Source of the DNA: Acidobacteriota bacterium
Lineage (GTDB): Bacteria; Acidobacteriota; Blastocatellia; Pyrinomonadales; Pyrinomonadaceae
Direction: 5' to 3'
NCBI GenBank assembly: GCA_023391155.1
Contig: JAEWBM010000175.1
Coordinates: forward strand, 1-13,991
Length of the DNA stretch: 13,991 nt
Part shown: in pieces, positions 1-6,087 of the stretch
Numbering within the stretch: position 1 is the stretch's first letter
Layout of the letters: every line of letters starts with the position of its first letter
Position numbers and translations under genes: made by a program
The notes under the pieces: generated by a model
The model's input: the letters and a program-made list of their open reading frames with translations, nothing else
Told to the model about the DNA's origin: nothing
Database searches by the model: none

Positions 1-1145
1 ATGCGGTTTACGGCATTCAGGAACGTGATTATGCGGACACGGAGGACCTCGTGCTGCTACGCTCGGACGGGCATCCGCTCTATAATCTCGCGGTCGTCTG
101 TGATGACATCGAGATGAAGATCACGCATGTCATCCGCGGGCAGGATCACCTGACGAATACACACAAGCAGATCTTGATCTATGAGGCACTCGGCGTTACG
201 CCGCCGACCTTCGCTCACCTTCCGCTCATACTGGCGCCGAACAAAGGCAAGCTCTCGAAACGCAAGCACGGTGAGGTCGTCTCGATGACGACCTACCGAG
301 ATGCGGGGTTCATTGCCGCAGCGTTCCGTAATTTTCTAGCCCTGCTCGGCTGGTCCGCCGGAGAAGAGAAAGAGATCTATTCGATGGATGAGTTGATCGA
401 GAAATTTTCGCTCGACGGCATTCATCGTTCTAATGCGGTATTCAATTTCCATCCCGACGATCCGCGAAAATGGACCGACGACAAGGCGATATGGATGAAC
501 GCTGAGTACATCCGGACGATGCCGCTTGCGGAGTTGCTGCCGCTGGTCAAGGACGAGCTGCGCGCCGCAAAGCTTTGGCGTGAGGAGTATGACTCGGACG
601 GGGTCGCCCTGGCCGCCGACATCCCCTCGACCGCAGACATGGGGCCGGACGGCAGGCCCTCGACCGTCGCGCTGGAACCGCGCGAGGTCGGCTCGCGCGA
701 CTGGTACATCTACACGGTCGATCTGATCCGCCAGCGGTTTTTCACGCTCAAGGATTTTTCTTCGCAGGGGCGGGCCTACTTTAGCGAGGACTTTGATTTC
801 GACCCGGCGGCCGTTGCGAAGAACCTGGTCAAGCACCCCGAGCTGAAGAACTGGCTTCCGAAACTTGCTGAACGATTTGAGAGTGAATTCGGCGATGTGG
901 TCGACCCGTCATCAGGCGCGGCAAAGCCCTTTGTCGAAGAGCATATTGAACACGTCGTGAAGGAATTTACCCAGGAAAAAGGGACCAAGCTGGGCGTGAT
1001 AATGAACGGCGCGCGGACAATGCTGACAGGTGTAGCTGTCGGCCCGTCGATGCTCTCGGTGTTTGAGGTCATCGGCTTAGAGCGAACTATTATGCGGCTG
1101 CGCAGCAATGTGGCTTGGAGTACAGAACATGTTGCTGCATCTTGA
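1..1145 (+). CDS. gltX: Glutamyl-tRNA synthetase, 3' part (5' end outside window)
   Basis: This enzyme charges tRNA-Glu with glutamate in the cytoplasm. The reading frame is open from base 3, so the gene enters from the left; the GTG at 51 is internal, because the preceding codons (AVYGIQERDYADTEDL) already read as GluRS. Visible parts are the class I catalytic-domain segment ending in HVIRGQDHLTNTHKQ, the KMSKS-type loop KLSKRKHG (about nt 249-272), the stem-contact region, and a C-terminal anticodon-binding domain with the VIMNGARTMLTG segment. Two stretches look longer than in most bacterial GluRS: HPDDPRKWTDD (about nt 450-482) and a Pro/Gly/Asp-rich insert (about nt 591-698). The stop is TGA at 1143. 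The identification is certain; whether the charging is strictly Glu-specific cannot be read from this fragment. Confidence 0.96.
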   Translation, partial: AVYGIQERDYADTEDLVLLRSDGHPLYNLAVVCDDIEMKITHVIRGQDHLTNTHKQILIYEALGVTPPTFAHLPLILAPNKGKLSKRKHGEVVSMTTYRDAGFIAAAFRNFLALLGWSAGEEKEIYSMDELIEKFSLDGIHRSNAVFNFHPDDPRKWTDDKAIWMNAEYIRTMPLAELLPLVKDELRAAKLWREEYDSDGVALAADIPSTADMGPDGRPSTVALEPREVGSRDWYIYTVDLIRQRFFTLKDFSSQGRAYFSEDFDFDPAAVAKNLVKHPELKNWLPKLAERFESEFGDVVDPSSGAAKPFVEEHIEHVVKEFTQEKGTKLGVIMNGARTMLTGVAVGPSMLSVFEVIGLERTIMRLRSNVAWSTEHVAAS

Positions 1146-1162
1146 TCGGACGATCACATTAC

Positions 1163-1170
1163 AAAGGAGA
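1163..1170 (+). promoter_or_regulatory. Ribosome binding site of the cupin gene
   Basis: AAAGGAGA lies 7 nt before the ATG at 1178. It decides that start over an in-frame upstream initiation codon at 1115, which would overlap the end of gltX. Confidence 0.85.
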
Positions 1171-1177
1171 AACGAAC

Positions 1178-1594
1178 ATGAAGGGATATAAAACAAACAT
1201 TGAACGCGAGACGGAAAAGAACAAGAATTTCCGCAAGGTGCTTTACACATCTGCGCACAGCCAGTTGGTACTGATGGCTATCAAACCGAAACAGGACATC
1301 GGCGAGGAGATCCACGGCGAGAATGACCAGTTCATCCGGTTCGAGGGCGGAAAGGGCCGGGTCGAGATCGACGGCAACAAATATACGGTCAAGGACGGCG
1401 ATGCGGTGGTCATTCCGGCCGGGGCCAAGCACATCGTCATCAACACGTCGGCGACAGACGAACTAAAGCTTTACACCATTTATTCGCCGCCGCACCACAA
1501 GGATCAGATCGTCCGCAAGACCAAAGAAGAGGCCGAGGCGAACGACGAGGAATTTGACGGGAAGACGACCGAGCCGCGAAAGCGAAAGCGGTAG
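1178..1594 (+). CDS. Small single-domain cupin protein
   Basis: A 138-residue cupin of the mannose-6-phosphate-isomerase-like type. Cupin motif 1 is degenerate: GEEIHGENDQFIRFEGG (about residues 42-58) has His46 and Glu48 but lacks the second canonical His. Motif 2 is intact: G74-x5-P80-x-G82-x2-H85-x3-N89. A metal site is therefore plausible with His46, Glu48 or Gln51, and His85; the substrate is unknown. The C-terminus is a charged tail ending in RKRKR. The start is set by the RBS at 1163. It follows gltX by 32 bp and may be cotranscribed with it and with the next two small genes. Proteins of this kind are annotated only as cupin domain proteins, so no specific function is assigned. Confidence 0.85.
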   Translation: MKGYKTNIERETEKNKNFRKVLYTSAHSQLVLMAIKPKQDIGEEIHGENDQFIRFEGGKGRVEIDGNKYTVKDGDAVVIPAGAKHIVINTSATDELKLYTIYSPPHHKDQIVRKTKEEAEANDEEFDGKTTEPRKRKR

Positions 1595-1601
1595 ATGCGG
1601 G

Positions 1602-1997
1602 ATGATCGCTGGGGGCACAAAGGAATACAATGCCGGCCTATCCGCGGCGGAGCAGGAGATCTGCGGCCAACTGGCGACGACGATCTCATCAAAGCTGCCG
1701 GAGGCGGAAAACAAGATCTGGCACCGCCACCCGGTCTGGTTTCTTGAGGGAAACCCGATCGTCGGCTATAGCAAACTGAAGGCCGGGATCCGACTGATGT
1801 TCTGGAGCGGTGCCGATTTCGGCGAAGCGTCCTTAAAACCCGGCACGGGAAAATTCAAGGACGCCTCGATCGTTTATACGTCTCCCGCAGCGATCGATAT
1901 TGATGAGGTCAACCGTTGGCTCGAGAAAGCTCGCGATATTCAGTGGGACTATAAGAATCTGATCAAGCGGAAAGGAAAGTTGGAGCGCATAAAGTAG
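1602..1997 (+). CDS. DUF1801 domain protein
   Basis: A 131-residue cytosolic protein that reads as DUF1801 (YdhG-like, alpha/beta fold): an N-terminal helix, then IWHRHPVWFLEGNPIVGY, KAGIRLMFWSGADFGEA, and a C-terminal helical DEVNRWLEKARDIQWDY region ending in a basic tail. The ATG at 1602 is preferred because it lies 7 bp after the cupin stop. An in-frame upstream TTG at 1554 would overlap the cupin gene, and its added residues (rich in Arg/Ser) look like frame-shadow sequence. The Shine-Dalgarno is weak. The biochemical role of the family is not settled; cotranscription with the cupin gene is inferred from spacing. Confidence 0.8.
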   Translation: MIAGGTKEYNAGLSAAEQEICGQLATTISSKLPEAENKIWHRHPVWFLEGNPIVGYSKLKAGIRLMFWSGADFGEASLKPGTGKFKDASIVYTSPAAIDIDEVNRWLEKARDIQWDYKNLIKRKGKLERIK

Positions 1998-2019
1998 CTT
2001 GCTACAAGGGACAAATCAT

Positions 2020-2406
2020 ATGACAGACACAAGCCATCACGATGAGCGGATCGCGAAGATGAGCTTCGCCTCGGTTTATCCGCATTACGTCACTAAAGTC
2101 GAAAAGAAAGGTCGGACCAAAGAAGAACTGGACCAGGTAATCGAGTGGCTTACAGGCTACGACGACAAAAAACTGCAGAAGATGATCGACGATAAGGTCG
2201 ACTTCGAGACCTTTTTCCAAAAGGCGAAGGTCAATCCGAACGCGGACCTGATCACCGGCGTTATCTGCGGATACCGCGTCGAGGAGATAACCAATCCGCT
2301 TACCCAGAAGGCACGTTACCTCGATAAGCTGGTAGACGAGCTGGCAAAGGGGAAAAAGATGGAGAAGATCCTGAGGGAGCCTAAGGCCGCGGCCGCCGAC
2401 CGTTGA
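2020..2406 (+). CDS. DUF2200 domain protein
   Basis: A 128-residue protein matching the conserved DUF2200 family over its whole length. Recognisable blocks are RIAKMSFASVYPHYVTKVEK, GRTKEELDQVIEWLTGYD, FETFFQKAKVNPNADLITG, VICGYRVEEI and NPLTQKARYLDKLVDELAKG. The family is widespread in bacteria and uncharacterised; I assign no function. The ATG at 2020 is chosen because AAGGG at 2006-2010 lies 9 nt upstream and the family starts near this point; the in-frame TTG at 1999 adds only seven residues. It follows the DUF1801 gene by 22 bp and converges on the Lrp-type regulator with only 12 bp between the stop codons. The C-terminal tail is Ala-rich (KAAAADR). Confidence 0.87.
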   Translation: MTDTSHHDERIAKMSFASVYPHYVTKVEKKGRTKEELDQVIEWLTGYDDKKLQKMIDDKVDFETFFQKAKVNPNADLITGVICGYRVEEITNPLTQKARYLDKLVDELAKGKKMEKILREPKAAAADR

Positions 2407-2418
2407 TAAGCGCCGCCG

Positions 2419-2850
2419 TTAAAGCTCGATCGCTTTTCTTCTTACAGGTGACGATAGCACGATGGTCGTCGTGGTGATGCCGTACGGGGTCAGCCGGTCG
2501 ATCACCTCCTGAAGGTGTTCGACCGACGAGACCGCGAGCTTCATTATAAAGGAATCACCGCCCGTACCGCGGTGGCATTCCAGGACCTCGCTCGAACTCT
2601 TCGCGACCTGAATAATGTGGCTATAATCCACACCGGTAATGCTCATCCGTACAAAAGCGGTAATCGGAAATCCCACCTTAGAGGCATCAACCTCAGCCCG
2701 GTAACCGGTGATGATACCGGCGTCTTCCAGCTTTCTCACCCGCTCGATAACCGCGGGCGTCGTGAGGCCAACCTTGCGGCCAAGTTGGGCATAGCTCATC
2801 CGAGCGTCCGCTTGCAACTCTGCCAGAATTCTCTTATCGATCGCATCCAT
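2419..2850 (-). CDS. Lrp/AsnC family transcriptional regulator
   Basis: A DNA-binding regulator of 143 residues in the feast/famine family. From the ATG at 2850 it opens with the typical MDAIDKRILAELQADAR. A winged helix-turn-helix follows at about residues 19-50 (YAQLGRKVGLTTPAVIERVR), then a linker, then a RAM ligand-binding and oligomerisation domain (about 64-140) with the turn GTGGDSFIMKLAV. The frame is also open upstream to a GTG at 2955, which would add 35 residues with no family resemblance, so the shorter start is preferred although its RBS is weak. It is transcribed divergently from phhA, the common position for a regulator of amino-acid catabolism. Known relatives bind an amino acid and often autoregulate. 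Control of phhA and hppD with Phe or Tyr as effector is inference. Confidence 0.9.
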   Translation of the reverse strand: MDAIDKRILAELQADARMSYAQLGRKVGLTTPAVIERVRKLEDAGIITGYRAEVDASKVGFPITAFVRMSITGVDYSHIIQVAKSSSEVLECHRGTGGDSFIMKLAVSSVEHLQEVIDRLTPYGITTTTIVLSSPVRRKAIEL

Positions 2851-2918
2851 CTCTAATACGTTCGCATTACCGTTAAGCAGAATATCGCTCGGGCTTAATT
2901 TTTTAAAGTCATTCGACG

Positions 2919-2930
2919 ATTCTTCAGAAT
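2919..2930. promoter_or_regulatory. Palindrome in the lrp/phhA control region (site 1)
   Basis: ATTCT-TC-AGAAT is a perfect 5-bp inverted repeat with a 2-bp spacer. It has the size and AT-rich nature of Lrp/AsnC operator half-site pairs. Its centre is 39 bp, close to four helical turns, from the second palindrome at 2956-2971. Its role as an operator is inferred from position. Confidence 0.4.
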
Positions 2931-2938
2931 AATGCCCA

Positions 2939-2967
2939 TTCAAAACGCTTCTCACATCTATTAGAAT
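2939..2967 (+). promoter_or_regulatory. Possible sigma70-type promoter for phhA
   Basis: TTCAAA at 2939-2944 (4 of 6 to TTGACA), a 17-bp spacer, then TAGAAT at 2962-2967 (5 of 6 to TATAAT). This would put the transcript start near 2974, leaving a leader of about 60 nt before the phhA start at 3035. The -10 lies inside the palindrome at 2956-2971, so a bound regulator would occlude it. Confidence 0.4.
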
Positions 2968-2971
2968 AGAT
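2956..2971. promoter_or_regulatory. Palindrome in the lrp/phhA control region (site 2), candidate operator
   Basis: ATCTATT-AG-AATAGAT is a perfect 7-bp inverted repeat with a 2-bp spacer, lying between the divergent regulator and phhA and covering the best -10 box for phhA. Lrp/AsnC proteins bind AT-rich imperfect palindromes of about 13-15 bp, so this fits as an operator. Which regulator binds is inference. Confidence 0.5.
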
Positions 2972-3016
2972 TATTCACGGATAACCTCACGATCTCTCCC
3001 AGCATCATACTTTATG

Positions 3017-3023
3017 AAAGGAG
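3017..3023 (+). promoter_or_regulatory. Ribosome binding site of phhA
   Basis: AAAGGAG lies 11 nt before the ATG at 3035. Another in-frame ATG at 3014 sits immediately upstream of this Shine-Dalgarno and cannot use it, so 3035 is the better start. Confidence 0.65.
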
Positions 3024-3034
3024 CTGCTAGATCT

Positions 3035-3937
3035 ATGCCATCTGAAACCGCCACGACAAAGGAGCCCGCTTTTCCGCTTGAGAATTTTCATGTCACGGAC
3101 GCGGATCTGCCGACATTCCGCGATCTGGAGTTTGAGGATATCAACCAGCTTGAGCTGGACCATCCCGGTGCGAGCGACGAAGAGTATCGAATGCGCCGAG
3201 ACTACATCGCGAGTCTGGCAAAGCGGTTCCGCGAGACGGGCGAGATCACCGACGTCGACTATACGGAAGAGGAGCAGGGCGTTTGGCGGCACGTGGCGGG
3301 CCGGCTTGAGGAGCTTCAGCAGAAATATGCGAGCCCGTTTTATCTAAGAGCGAAGAAAGATCTCGGGATATCGAACGACCGAATTCCCCAACTGACAGAG
3401 ATGAACCGCCGGCTCAAAGAGCTTTCAAATTTCAGGCTGGCGCCAATAGAGGGCCTGGTCGAGACGCGCGGCTTTCTCTCGTGGCTGTCGTATCGCACGA
3501 TGCTGTGCACGCAATATATTCGCCATCACTCGAGGCCGGAATACACGCCAGAGCCCGACATCGTTCACGAGGCGATCGGGCATATACCGATGTTCACAAA
3601 TCCGAACTTTGCCGATTTTTCGCAATTTATCGGCCACGGTGCGCGGATCGCGACCGACAAACAGATCGAGGAACTTGGGCGGCTGTATTGGTTCACAGTC
3701 GAGTTTGGCCTGGTCGAGCACGAGGGCGACATCAAGGCATATGGCGCGGGGCTGCTCTCGAGCTATGGCGAACTAGAGCATGCGTTTTCCGATGAGGTCG
3801 AACGCCGGCCTTTCCATCTGGAGCAGGTGATCAGCCACGATTATACATACAGCGATATGCAGCCGGTGCTATATGTGATCCCGTCGTACGCCGAGCTGAA
3901 AGAAGTGACGCGAAAGTACATCTCGAGATTGGGCTAG
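3035..3937 (+). CDS. phhA: Phenylalanine 4-monooxygenase (aromatic amino acid hydroxylase)
   Basis: A pterin-dependent, iron-containing enzyme that turns phenylalanine into tyrosine, the entry to the homogentisate route. The protein has 300 residues, the size of a bacterial catalytic domain without the animal ACT regulatory domain. The iron ligands are visible: His178 and His183 in DIVHEAIGHIP, and Glu223 in LYWFTVEFGLV. The pterin and substrate pocket segments RHHSRPEYTPEPD and GAGLLSSYGELEHA are also intact. An extra seven residues are possible from the ATG at 3014, but the RBS favours 3035. It is divergent from the Lrp-type gene and is followed after 6 bp by a GNAT gene, so it is probably the first gene of an operon. 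No carbinolamine dehydratase (phhB) is present nearby. Tryptophan or tyrosine hydroxylase activity is less likely given the hppD neighbour. Confidence 0.95.
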   Translation: MPSETATTKEPAFPLENFHVTDADLPTFRDLEFEDINQLELDHPGASDEEYRMRRDYIASLAKRFRETGEITDVDYTEEEQGVWRHVAGRLEELQQKYASPFYLRAKKDLGISNDRIPQLTEMNRRLKELSNFRLAPIEGLVETRGFLSWLSYRTMLCTQYIRHHSRPEYTPEPDIVHEAIGHIPMFTNPNFADFSQFIGHGARIATDKQIEELGRLYWFTVEFGLVEHEGDIKAYGAGLLSSYGELEHAFSDEVERRPFHLEQVISHDYTYSDMQPVLYVIPSYAELKEVTRKYISRLG

Positions 3938-3943
3938 CGGCGG

Positions 3944-4339
3944 ATGATAGAATACAAGTTAAACGCTCCGGTCGAGGTAACCGAGGCCATAGAACTCTAT
4001 CGGGATGCCGGGCTTCCGAGGCCGATCGACGACGCCCCGAGGATCGAGCGAATGCTCGCGGGCTCAAACCTCATAGTAACAGCTCGTGAGGCGGGCACGC
4101 TGGTCGGCATATCGCGATCGATAACCGACGGCGCGTGGAGTTGCTATCTGGCCGATCTTGCGGTCGCCACCACGCATCAGAAATTCGGCATCGGCCGTAA
4201 GCTGGTGCAATTGACAAAAGAGGCCGCGGGCGAAGAATCCATGGTGCTGCTGCTTTCGGTTCCAACTGCCTTGGAATATTACCCGAAGATCGGGATGGAA
4301 CGGCTGGACAATGCGTTCATCATTTGGCGGGAAAAGTGA
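3944..4339 (+). CDS. GNAT family N-acetyltransferase
   Basis: A compact acetyl-CoA-dependent acetyltransferase of 131 residues. The core strand and loop LADLAVATTHQKFGIGRKLV (residues 69-88) carries the motif A pyrophosphate loop, Q79-K-F-G82-I-G84. The segment LSVPTALEYYPKIGMERL (about 104-121) matches the C-terminal motif B typical of small GNATs. It starts with ATG 6 bp after phhA and ends about 31 bp before hppD, so it is almost certainly cotranscribed with both aromatic-catabolism genes. The substrate is unknown; acetylation of a small amine or amino acid is only a guess from the family. Confidence 0.88.
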   Translation: MIEYKLNAPVEVTEAIELYRDAGLPRPIDDAPRIERMLAGSNLIVTAREAGTLVGISRSITDGAWSCYLADLAVATTHQKFGIGRKLVQLTKEAAGEESMVLLLSVPTALEYYPKIGMERLDNAFIIWREK

Positions 4340-4356
4340 TATTTAGGACACCTTGT

Positions 4357-4374
4357 ATGGAAAAAAAATCATGA
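4357..4374 (+). other. Five-codon mini-ORF overlapping the hppD start
   Basis: ATG GAA AAA AAA TCA TGA overlaps the hppD ATG at 4371 by 4 nt (ATGA). It carries a run of eight A (4361-4368). hppD has no clear Shine-Dalgarno, so coupling through this mini-ORF is conceivable, but it may be chance. Confidence 0.25.
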
Positions 4375-5552
4375 CAGAAGAAAAGAATCCTCTGGGACTA
4401 AAAAAGATACATCACGTTGAGTTTTACGTCGGCAATGCCAAGCAGGCGGAGTTTTATTACCGCAAGGCATTCGGATTTTCGCGGGTGGCCTATCGCGGCC
4501 TTGAAACGGGTGATCGCGAGGTGACGAGCTATATCCTGCGGCAGAACCGGGTCAACTTTATGCTGACCACGCCGCTCACGCCCGAACATCCCGCAGCCGA
4601 GCACATCAAACTGCACGGCGACGGTGTGCGGGACATCGCGTTCCAGGTCGATGATGCCGACCTCGCTTATAATGAAGCGGTTAAACGCGGTGCGAAGGGC
4701 ATCATCGAGCCCCGCGATCTGAGCGACGACAGCGGAACGGTGCGCCACGCCGCGATCGCGACATACGGCGATACGATCCACTCATTCTATTCTTACGATT
4801 CGGGCAAAAACGCAAATGTGAGTGAGCGTGTCAGCGCAACCGCTGATGGTGCGGCGACGGCCGCTCAGCAAGAGCGAGTCTATGCCTATTCGGGTGCCTT
4901 CCTTCCCGGATTTACCGAGCAGCTCGTGCCCGGTGAGGACGTTGGCATTGTGCTTGTAGACCACATAGTCGGAAACGTCGAGCTCGGGAAGATGAACCAT
5001 TGGTGCGATTTTTATCGCGACGTAATGGGCTTTGAACGCTATATCACGTTCGACGACAAGGACATCTCGACCGAGTATTCTGCCCTGATGTCGATCGTGA
5101 TGAGCGACGGCGGCCATAACATCAAGTTCCCGATCAACGAGCCCGCAGAGGGCAAGGGCGGGAAATCGCAGATCCAGGAATACATCGACTTTTACCGCTC
5201 GGCCGGCGCACAGCACGTCGCGCTGCTATGCAAGGACATTCTCGAGACGGTCGGGAAGCTGCAAGCGAACGGCATCGAATTTCTTCGAGTGCCCGACACC
5301 TATTACGACGAGATCCCGGCACGTGTCGGCGAGATCGAAGAGAGCATCGAGGACCTTAAGCGGCTTGGCATCCTGGTCGATCGCGATGACGAGGGTTACC
5401 TGTTGCAAATATTTACCAAGCCGGTCGAAGACCGCCCGACCGTCTTCTACGAGATCCTTCAGCGCAAGGGCTGCAAGGGCTTTGGCAAGGGCAATTTTAA
5501 GGCGTTGTTCGTTTCGATCGAGGAAGAACAGCGGCGGCGAGGGAATCTGTAA
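4371..5552 (+). CDS. hppD: 4-hydroxyphenylpyruvate dioxygenase
   Basis: An Fe(II) enzyme that converts 4-hydroxyphenylpyruvate, the transamination product of tyrosine, and O2 into homogentisate and CO2. The protein has 393 residues, the usual length, with two vicinal-oxygen-chelate domains: the N-terminal one from about HHVEFYVGNAKQAEFYY (14-30), the catalytic one from DHIVGNVELGKMNHW (197-211). Metal ligands are His198, His282 (GAQHVALLCKDI) and Glu361 (FYEILQRKG). The C-terminal helix that gates the active site is present (GCKGFGKGNFKALF). The ATG at 4371 is chosen over an in-frame TTG at 4353; neither has a good RBS. It lies downstream of phhA and the GNAT gene. 4-hydroxymandelate synthase is the main alternative within the family, but the length, C-terminus and neighbours favour HPPD. 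Confidence 0.96.
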   Translation: MTEEKNPLGLKKIHHVEFYVGNAKQAEFYYRKAFGFSRVAYRGLETGDREVTSYILRQNRVNFMLTTPLTPEHPAAEHIKLHGDGVRDIAFQVDDADLAYNEAVKRGAKGIIEPRDLSDDSGTVRHAAIATYGDTIHSFYSYDSGKNANVSERVSATADGAATAAQQERVYAYSGAFLPGFTEQLVPGEDVGIVLVDHIVGNVELGKMNHWCDFYRDVMGFERYITFDDKDISTEYSALMSIVMSDGGHNIKFPINEPAEGKGGKSQIQEYIDFYRSAGAQHVALLCKDILETVGKLQANGIEFLRVPDTYYDEIPARVGEIEESIEDLKRLGILVDRDDEGYLLQIFTKPVEDRPTVFYEILQRKGCKGFGKGNFKALFVSIEEEQRRRGNL

Positions 5553-5584
5553 TCGTTGATTAACCGGATCAAAATAAAAGAAAT

Positions 5585-5806
5585 ATGGCAGAAGCACGAG
5601 ACATAACCAAAAAGTATCCCGTAAAGTCGTTTATCAGCAAGATCCGTAGATTCGCCGACGACCTGGAGAAAGGCGAGCAATTCGTCATACAGATCGCCAA
5701 CGAACGAATTCGTGTCCCGAAAGGCGCCGTCGTCAGCATCGAGCACGAGAGAGGTGACGGAACGGAAGAGATCGAATTTCAGATCAGTTGGAAAATTGAC
5801 GATTAA
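5585..5806 (+). CDS. Amphi-Trp domain small protein
   Basis: A 73-residue protein reading as the amphi-Trp domain: a basic N-terminal helix (SFISKIRRFADDLEKGEQF, about 15-33) followed by strands IQIANERIRVPKGAVV and SIEHERGDGTEEIEFQISW with the terminal Trp at residue 69. The family consists of small, widely scattered proteins of unknown role, found alone or fused to other domains. The ATG at 5585 is 32 bp after hppD, and a terminator follows directly, so it looks like the last gene of the phhA operon. Whether it has any part in aromatic catabolism is unknown. The RBS is weak. Confidence 0.82.
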   Translation: MAEARDITKKYPVKSFISKIRRFADDLEKGEQFVIQIANERIRVPKGAVVSIEHERGDGTEEIEFQISWKIDD

Positions 5807-5831
5807 ATTGCCCGATTAACCTTGCGTATAG

Positions 5832-5865
5832 AAAGCGGCTCTGATCGGCCGCTTTTTGCTTTTTT
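5832..5865 (+). terminator. Rho-independent terminator after the phhA-hppD operon
   Basis: Perfect 8-bp stem AAAGCGGC / GCCGCTTT (5832-5839 with 5848-5855), an 8-nt loop, and a T-rich tail (T5, then GC, then T6). It ends the phhA to amphi-Trp transcript and separates it from the unit that ends in hmgA. Confidence 0.88.
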
Positions 5866-5895
5866 ATGATCGATTCACGGTGGACCCAGCATTTC

Positions 5896-5923
5896 TCGAC
5901 ATCCACGAGGCTCATGATAAAAT
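5896..5923 (+). promoter_or_regulatory. Sigma70-type promoter
   Basis: TCGACA at 5896-5901 (5 of 6 to TTGACA), a 16-bp spacer, then TAAAAT at 5918-5923 (5 of 6 to TATAAT). Following a terminator, it is well placed to drive the NTF2-like, acetyltransferase and hmgA genes. The predicted start, near 5930, is almost at the ATG at 5933, so an ORF starting there would be nearly leaderless. Confidence 0.5.
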
Positions 5924-5932
5924 CGTTGGGCT

Positions 5933-6071
5933 ATGAAACCGCTGATTTCCTTGCTCATGTTTTTTTGTGATGGTCACTGCCGGCGTTTTCTACCTAAAAC
6001 ATTATTCTCTCGACGACCTATAGACGATGGGGTTATTCCTGGGAATACTTCAGATCGTGGAGTCGAAGTGA
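5933..6071 (+). pseudogene. Possible disrupted small membrane-protein ORF
   Basis: The 222-bp gap between the terminator and the NTF2-like gene holds a hydrophobic signal split across frames. From the ATG at 5933 it reads MKPLISLLMFF. After a run of seven T (5960-5966), a one-base shift continues with VMVTAGVFYLKHYSLDDL, and beyond a TAG at 6021 the same frame reads TMGLFLGILQIVESK to a TGA at 6069. The pieces together resemble a small two-helix membrane protein. Without the shift, frame 1 stays open to 6079 (48 residues) but turns into Arg/Pro-rich sequence. A decayed gene, a sequencing error in the T run plus an amber, or chance are all possible. Confidence 0.3.
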
Positions 6072-6087
6072 ATCCTTGAGCTGAAAG

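Noticed and set aside
336..836. Long antisense open frame inside gltX (166 codons)
   Set aside because: It lies opposite a certain gene, its product is rich in Arg/Pro/Gly with no recognisable domain, and it has no RBS. Long antisense frames are common in GC-rich genes.
2385..2394. GGCCGCGGCC palindrome near the end of the DUF2200 gene
   Set aside because: It lies within an Ala/Arg-coding stretch, has no T tract, and is expected by chance in such GC-rich codons.
2851..2955. Longer Lrp-type protein starting at the GTG at 2955
   Set aside because: The 35 added residues have no resemblance to the family, and the start would sit beside the palindrome and promoter region. The ATG at 2850 begins exactly at the usual Lrp N-terminus.
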